Shown here: positions 6,915 to 10,599 of the stretch, piece by piece
Numbering within the stretch: the first letter of the stretch is position 1
How the letters are laid out: every line of letters begins with the position of its first letter
Assembly: GCA_018678395.1 (NCBI GenBank)
Contig: JAHHMJ010000406.1
Location: 1-10,599 of the forward strand
Direction: 5' to 3'
Length of the DNA: 10,599 bases
Origin: Gemmatimonadota bacterium
GTDB taxonomy: Bacteria; Gemmatimonadota; Gemmatimonadetes; Longimicrobiales; Gaopeijiaceae
Translations under genes and position numbers: made by a program
Notes under the pieces: generated by a model
Databases searched by the model: none
The model's input: the letters and a program-made list of their open reading frames with translations, nothing else
What the model was told of the DNA's origin: nothing

Positions 6915-6931
6915 CGAGCCCCTGGGGCTCG
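6915..6931. promoter_or_regulatory. perfect 17-nt inverted repeat (8-1-8) upstream of the DUF3187-like gene
   Basis: CGAGCCCC (6915-6922) and GGGGCTCG (6924-6931) are exact inverted copies around a single T. The repeat lies in the roughly 100-bp gap between the small Cys-rich gene (stop at 6982) and the preferred DUF3187 start (6880). As RNA it would fold into a strong GC hairpin with a small loop. No T-run follows on the minus strand (CGGTACCTGCC comes next), so a standard intrinsic terminator is unlikely. It may be an operator, a terminator without a U-tract, or a leader hairpin. If the DUF3187 gene really starts at 6979, the repeat lies in coding sequence. Confidence 0.4.
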
Positions 6932-6981
6932 TGGCGATCCGTCGGAAAGTGAACGCTTCCTGGCCTGCGGACGCGACACGC

Positions 6982-7317
6982 TCAGTCGTCACACTCCGAG
7001 CAACCGGTGTCCTGGGAGCGCTGGATCTTGATCCGATTGCCGGGCTGAGTCCGCCACACGTCGTAGTCCCCGTCGTCCGCGAACGGCAGGCACCCGGCGA
7101 GCTTCCATGTGCCCCCGTTGCTCGGGTTCGGAACACAGTCCGAGATCGACACCGTGTTCCCGCGACGCCAGACACTCCATGTCCCCTGGTTGATCTGATA
7201 TCGACCGAGGTAGATGAGGGGCGAGGGTGGGAGGGCGGAGTCGAACCCGCAGGATGGATTCTCGATTTCCGGCTCGCACACCCAATAGCCGCCGTCCTCG
7301 CAGTAGACACAAGCCAT
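6982..7317 (-). CDS. small cysteine-rich protein of unknown function, downstream of a Ser/Thr kinase
   Basis: I do not recognise this 111-residue protein. It has eight cysteines: C3, C6, C14, C23, C61, C76, C106 and C109. CxxC pairs sit at both ends (CVYC at 3-6, CSEC at 106-109), which could bind zinc or form disulfides. The composition is rich in Trp, Gly, Asn, Asp and Tyr, unlike Arg/Pro-rich antisense frames, so it looks like a real protein. Two segments resemble each other: GTWSVWRRGNTVSISDC (45-61) and DYDVWRTQPGNRIKIQRS (84-101), sharing VWR..GN..x.I. There is no signal peptide or membrane helix. The ATG at 7317 has GGAGGTG six bases upstream, the best ribosome binding site in the window; a GTG directly before it is an alternative. 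It follows the kinase gene by 23 nt and is probably co-transcribed. It uses A/T-ending codons somewhat more than its neighbours. It may be a kinase partner or substrate, a metal-binding protein, or a peptide precursor. Confidence 0.75.
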   Translation of the reverse strand: MACVYCEDGGYWVCEPEIENPSCGFDSALPPSPLIYLGRYQINQGTWSVWRRGNTVSISDCVPNPSNGGTWKLAGCLPFADDGDYDVWRTQPGNRIKIQRSQDTGCSECDD

Positions 7318-7321
7318 CACG

Positions 7322-7329
7322 CACCTCCC
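7322..7329 (-). promoter_or_regulatory. strong ribosome binding site of the small Cys-rich gene
   Basis: On the minus strand this reads GGGAGGTG, nearly the full complement of the 16S rRNA 3' end. Its GGAGG core lies 6 nt before the ATG at 7317 and only 3 nt before the alternative GTG at 7320, so it favours the ATG. It sits in the 23-nt gap after the kinase stop. The strength suggests the small protein is made at high level compared with the kinase, whose own start has only a weak site. Confidence 0.8.
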
Positions 7330-7340
7330 TGAGAGATGGA

Positions 7341-10300
7341 CTACGGAAGGGCACCCTCCAGTTCGGCGAGACGCACGCGCGCCTCGTCCTCGTAGGGTGC
7401 CGCTCCCGCCGTCGGTAACCGCGTCTCGAGAAAGGCCCGATAGGCGGCGATCGCACCCCGGCGATCCCCGAGGGCCTCCAGAGCCTGGCCCTTCCGATAC
7501 AGGGACAGCGCTTTGAGACCCCAGCCCACGTCCCTCGCTTCGAGGCTCAGCGCCATACTATCCAGCGCACTCAGCAGCCGCAACGCAACGCCGGGCGCTC
7601 CCAGGTCGAGTGCCGACGCGCCCAGGAGGTACGACCGCGTCGCTCCCCGGACCCGGGGGTCGCCATCGGCCAGCGCGGCCTCGAGTGCCCCGAGCCGGTC
7701 ATCGGATGCCGGATCCACAGCCGTCCAGAGCGGATCCGTGAGCTCGGCCTCACGGCGCCAGCGGCCCAGCGCTGCGGGTGCCCGCGCGAGGGCGGTTGCG
7801 ACGAGAGGCGCGTGAGCGGTGAGAAGCCGCGGCAAGGCAGCCGTGCCGGGAGGCGGAGCGCGCCACCGCGCTTCGAGCGCATCGAACGCCTCCTCCACGA
7901 CGGACTCGCCGGCACCTCCGCTGCCCAGCACCGTCAGGCGTCGGACCATCGGCTCCGCGCCACCATCCGTGAGCATCTCGCCGGTGAGCGTGTCCGGAAA
8001 GAAGCGGTCCCGGCGGGGCTCCCGGTCGAGGAGTTCCACGGCCGTCGTCCAGTCCCCGGCGAACAGGAGGGGGTTCGACACCGCCCGGGGGAGAGGAGCC
8101 CCCTCGTCGTCGGCGAGCGCCACCGCACGATCGATCTGTTCCCGCGCCGCGACGATGTCTCCCGACGCCATCTGGAGATTGGCGAGCCGAATCAGGTCGG
8201 TCGACGTGGTGTCGCTCTTCAGGGCGAGGGCCACCCGGGCGTGCCCGAGTGCAGCGCGGGCGAGGCTGTCGAGCAGCGCCGGCGACTGCGCTCCCCTGAG
8301 CAGCGACCGCTGGCGCTGCGTCCACGTGGCCAGCTCTTCGTGGGGCCGGGCCTCGTTCGGCGCGTAGGCCGCCCACCGTCGCAGCGTACGCAACGACGAG
8401 TCGAGGAGTCGACGGGCCCCGTCCCGCCGGGTGGCGTCGGGGATCGCCCCGAACGCCTGATCGGAGTGCCAGGAGATCGAGTCGCGGAACACGAGGCCGA
8501 AGCTCACCATGGAGGCCGGATTCATCGCCGACTCCCACGGTGGCACGAGTTCGGGGCGAGGCCTCTGGTATCCACGCGTGGATCCGGCACCACTGGAACC
8601 GATCACCCGTTGCGTGATGTCGAAGAGGTGGCCGTAGCCCAGGTGGAAGCCGGGACTCAGCCGCGTCGCCTCGCGGAACGCACGGGCCGCCTCGTTGAGA
8701 TCGGCGCGGGGACGAAGCCCCGATTCCCCGTCGCCTTCCAGCCAGGGGTCCTGGAACTCCACGATACCGCGGAGCAACCAGGCGTACACGTCGGTCGAGT
8801 CCCGCGCCAGGAGATCGTCGTACGCCGCCCGGGATGCTTCGTAGTCCCCTTCGAGGAAACGGTTTAGTCCGCGAACATGAATCCCCTCTCGAACGGGCAG
8901 GTCGGACCCGTGGCGGAGTGCCGAGCGGGAGAAGATGACGGCCTCGGGCCCCCGGCGGGCCAGGCCCTGCACCTCTCCGGCCCCCAGCCAGTACAGGCTC
9001 AGGGCCAGGTAGTGATGTGCCATCGCGAAGGTGGAATCGAGCGCGACCGTGGCCCGCAGCGCGGCCTCGGCCTCGGTGAGCCTCCAGCTCTGCATCAGCT
9101 CCAGGGCATCGTCGTACCGAGCGAGGGCTTCGGGATTCGACGACTGCCTGCGCAGGAGTTCGACCTCGTCGACGCCCCCCTCCAGACCGAGGAGCGCGTG
9201 CGCGATGGCCGCCGCGAGACGGAACGGGTTCTCGGACGGGCCCCTCGACACCAGGACTTCGCCCACCTGCGCACCGCTGCGCGGGTCGAAGCGCGTGGCG
9301 GACACCTCGACCGAGTCACGGGGCAGGGCTCGCGCGGAGAGGGCCACCAACTCGTCCACCCCGAGGGCCCGGGCGGTTTCGAGTCCCTGGTCGACCCTGG
9401 TGAATACCGGATCCGTGATCCCCAGATCGAAGGTGATGCCCGCCAACGACACCTGCGGGACCGCCCGGACCGATTCCCACCGGTTCAACTGGCCGGTGAG
9501 CTCACTCGCGAGATCGACCACCAGGTCCGACTCCGTCGCCGAACCCATCGATCCGAACGGGAGAACGACGACGGCCCCCTCCTGATCGGTCAACGCCGGC
9601 GCCGGATCCGGCCAGGCCCAGACCGCCAGGGTCAGGCCCAGCACCGCGACCGCACCCCCGATCGTGAGGTCCCTCGTCCAGGATCGCCCCGGGGGGCGCA
9701 CCAGTGCCTCGGCGAATTCACCGGCAGACGGAAACCGTTGCTGCGGGTCGACGTGCAGAGCGCGGTCGACGGCGGCGGCGATGGCCGACGGGACTCCGGG
9801 CCGGCGCTCTCTCAGGGCCGCCGCCCAGGGCCGGTCTCCCGTCAACGCAGAGATCGCGAAGCGACGACCTCCGGGCCGCTCTCCGAGCACCATCTCGACG
9901 AACACGGCCCCCAACGAGAACACGTCGGTCGGAACGCCGATCCCGGCATCTCCGTCGTACTGCTCCGGACTCATGTAGGCCGGAGTGCCGGCGGCGACCC
10001 CCGTTGCGGTCAATCCCTCGGGGGTGGGCTCGACTCCCCGGGCCAGTCCGAAATCGGCGAGCAGGGCATGCCCTCCGGCCAGGAGGATGTTGTCCGGTTT
10101 CACGTCTCGGTGCACGATGCCCGCCCGGTGGGCGTGATCCAGCGCATCGGCGACCTCCTTCGCGATCGTCACCGCCCGGCCCAGGGGAATGCGGCCCTCG
10201 CGCGAGATCCGATCCTTGAGGGACTCGCCGTCGATCCGCGGCATGACGAAGTAGAGCAGTTCCCCTGCGCTGCCCGAATCGAAGACCGGCACGATGTGCG

Positions 10301-10544
10301 GGTGACTGAGCCCGGCCGCGATCCGGATCTCGCGGAGGAAGCGCTGTGTGCCGATGTGCTGCGCCAACTCGGGCCGTAGAACCTTGATGGCGACCGGGCG
10401 GTCGTGCTTGCGATCGCGCGCCGCGAAGACCGTACCCGTACCGCCCGCACCGATCTCGGCTCCGAGCTCGTAGCGGGCTCCGAGGGCTTCACCGAGGGCC
10501 TGACGAAGCTCGTTCTCTTCCCGGTTCCCGTGATCGGGGTTCAT
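7341..10544 (-). CDS. membrane Ser/Thr protein kinase with TolB-like and TPR C-terminal region
   Basis: This 1067-residue protein has an N-terminal Hanks-type kinase (about 25-285). Key residues are present: glycine loop GAGGTGTV (32-39), K54 in VAIKVL, E72 of helix C, HRDVKPDN with catalytic D147, DFG D164, GTPAYMSPEQ (186-195) and R270. One TM helix follows (about 293-311). Then comes a VVVLPFGSMG segment (325-334) like the start of TolB-N/FlgO-type domains, then a long helical region with TPR-like repeats (for example about 473-520, 560-590 and 1010-1060). The kinase should face the cytoplasm and the C-terminal part the periplasm. This layout is very common in Gemmatimonadota. The ATG at 10544 is preferred; a TTG at 10598 would add 18 residues without support. 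Its upstream region is cut by the window edge. The phosphorylation target is unknown, and the small Cys-rich protein follows 23 nt downstream. Confidence 0.93.
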   Translation of the reverse strand: MNPDHGNREENELRQALGEALGARYELGAEIGAGGTGTVFAARDRKHDRPVAIKVLRPELAQHIGTQRFLREIRIAAGLSHPHIVPVFDSGSAGELLYFVMPRIDGESLKDRISREGRIPLGRAVTIAKEVADALDHAHRAGIVHRDVKPDNILLAGGHALLADFGLARGVEPTPEGLTATGVAAGTPAYMSPEQYDGDAGIGVPTDVFSLGAVFVEMVLGERPGGRRFAISALTGDRPWAAALRERRPGVPSAIAAAVDRALHVDPQQRFPSAGEFAEALVRPPGRSWTRDLTIGGAVAVLGLTLAVWAWPDPAPALTDQEGAVVVLPFGSMGSATESDLVVDLASELTGQLNRWESVRAVPQVSLAGITFDLGITDPVFTRVDQGLETARALGVDELVALSARALPRDSVEVSATRFDPRSGAQVGEVLVSRGPSENPFRLAAAIAHALLGLEGGVDEVELLRRQSSNPEALARYDDALELMQSWRLTEAEAALRATVALDSTFAMAHHYLALSLYWLGAGEVQGLARRGPEAVIFSRSALRHGSDLPVREGIHVRGLNRFLEGDYEASRAAYDDLLARDSTDVYAWLLRGIVEFQDPWLEGDGESGLRPRADLNEAARAFREATRLSPGFHLGYGHLFDITQRVIGSSGAGSTRGYQRPRPELVPPWESAMNPASMVSFGLVFRDSISWHSDQAFGAIPDATRRDGARRLLDSSLRTLRRWAAYAPNEARPHEELATWTQRQRSLLRGAQSPALLDSLARAALGHARVALALKSDTTSTDLIRLANLQMASGDIVAAREQIDRAVALADDEGAPLPRAVSNPLLFAGDWTTAVELLDREPRRDRFFPDTLTGEMLTDGGAEPMVRRLTVLGSGGAGESVVEEAFDALEARWRAPPPGTAALPRLLTAHAPLVATALARAPAALGRWRREAELTDPLWTAVDPASDDRLGALEAALADGDPRVRGATRSYLLGASALDLGAPGVALRLLSALDSMALSLEARDVGWGLKALSLYRKGQALEALGDRRGAIAAYRAFLETRLPTAGAAPYEDEARVRLAELEGALP

Positions 10545-10599
10545 GAGAGACTCGCTGACACGGAGAGGTGGGCTCGCGGAGGCCCGTCGAACCTGCAAC

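Noticed and set aside
6915..6931. Intrinsic terminator for the kinase/small-protein transcript
   Set aside because: The hairpin is perfect, but no T-run follows on the minus strand, so a Rho-independent terminator call is not supported.
6982..7317. Reading the small Cys-rich protein as a RiPP or bacteriocin precursor
   Set aside because: There is no leader-like Gly-Gly site, no modification enzyme and no peptidase/transporter nearby. The cysteines are spread over the whole length, so I leave it as unknown.
8877..10379. 500-codon open frame on the plus strand opposite the kinase
   Set aside because: It lies fully antisense to the kinase domain, TM and TolB-like regions and has no motif of its own.

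Overview
The window is high-GC bacterial chromosome with tightly packed genes. The best guess at phylum is Gemmatimonadota. The basis is the Ser/Thr kinase at the right edge, which has the kinase–TM–TolB-like–TPR layout common there, and the small TM/coiled-coil protein at the left, a type I associate with that phylum. This placement comes from recognising families, not from a search. No rRNA, tRNA, CRISPR array, insertion sequence or other mobile element is visible.

Left edge (1-1372). A truncated ECF sigma factor gene runs leftward out of the window. It diverges from a two-gene rightward unit: a 102-residue protein with one TM helix and a coiled coil, coupled by an ATGA overlap to a glycerophosphodiester phosphodiesterase (GDPD) family enzyme. 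The divergent spacer (150-329) holds an interrupted palindrome and a weak ECF-type promoter match.

Centre (1326-6880). Five leftward genes follow one another with tiny gaps or overlaps. In transcription order they are a DUF3187-like outer-membrane beta-barrel protein, a YIP1-like polytopic membrane protein, FdhD (sulfur insertion into the bis-MGD cofactor of formate dehydrogenase), a fused MobA-MobB protein (guanylylation of molybdopterin), and a membrane PAS histidine kinase. fdhD and mobAB share a 4-base overlap and form a cofactor-maturation pair. No molybdoenzyme subunit lies in the window. The kinase has no response regulator here, and its 3' end overlaps the 3' end of the GDPD gene by 47 bp in convergent orientation.

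Right part (6982-10544). A 1067-residue membrane Ser/Thr kinase gene is followed after 23 nt by a small 111-residue protein with eight cysteines. That protein has a near-ideal ribosome binding site and resembles no family I know. It is the least explained real gene here and the main candidate for something new. A perfect 17-nt palindrome lies between it and the DUF3187 gene.

Leftward genes run continuously from 10544 to 1326, so one long transcript is possible. The roughly 100-bp gap at 6881-6981 is the likeliest place for a break or an extra promoter. There is no gene-free stretch longer than 300 bases; the largest is about 180 bases at 150-329.
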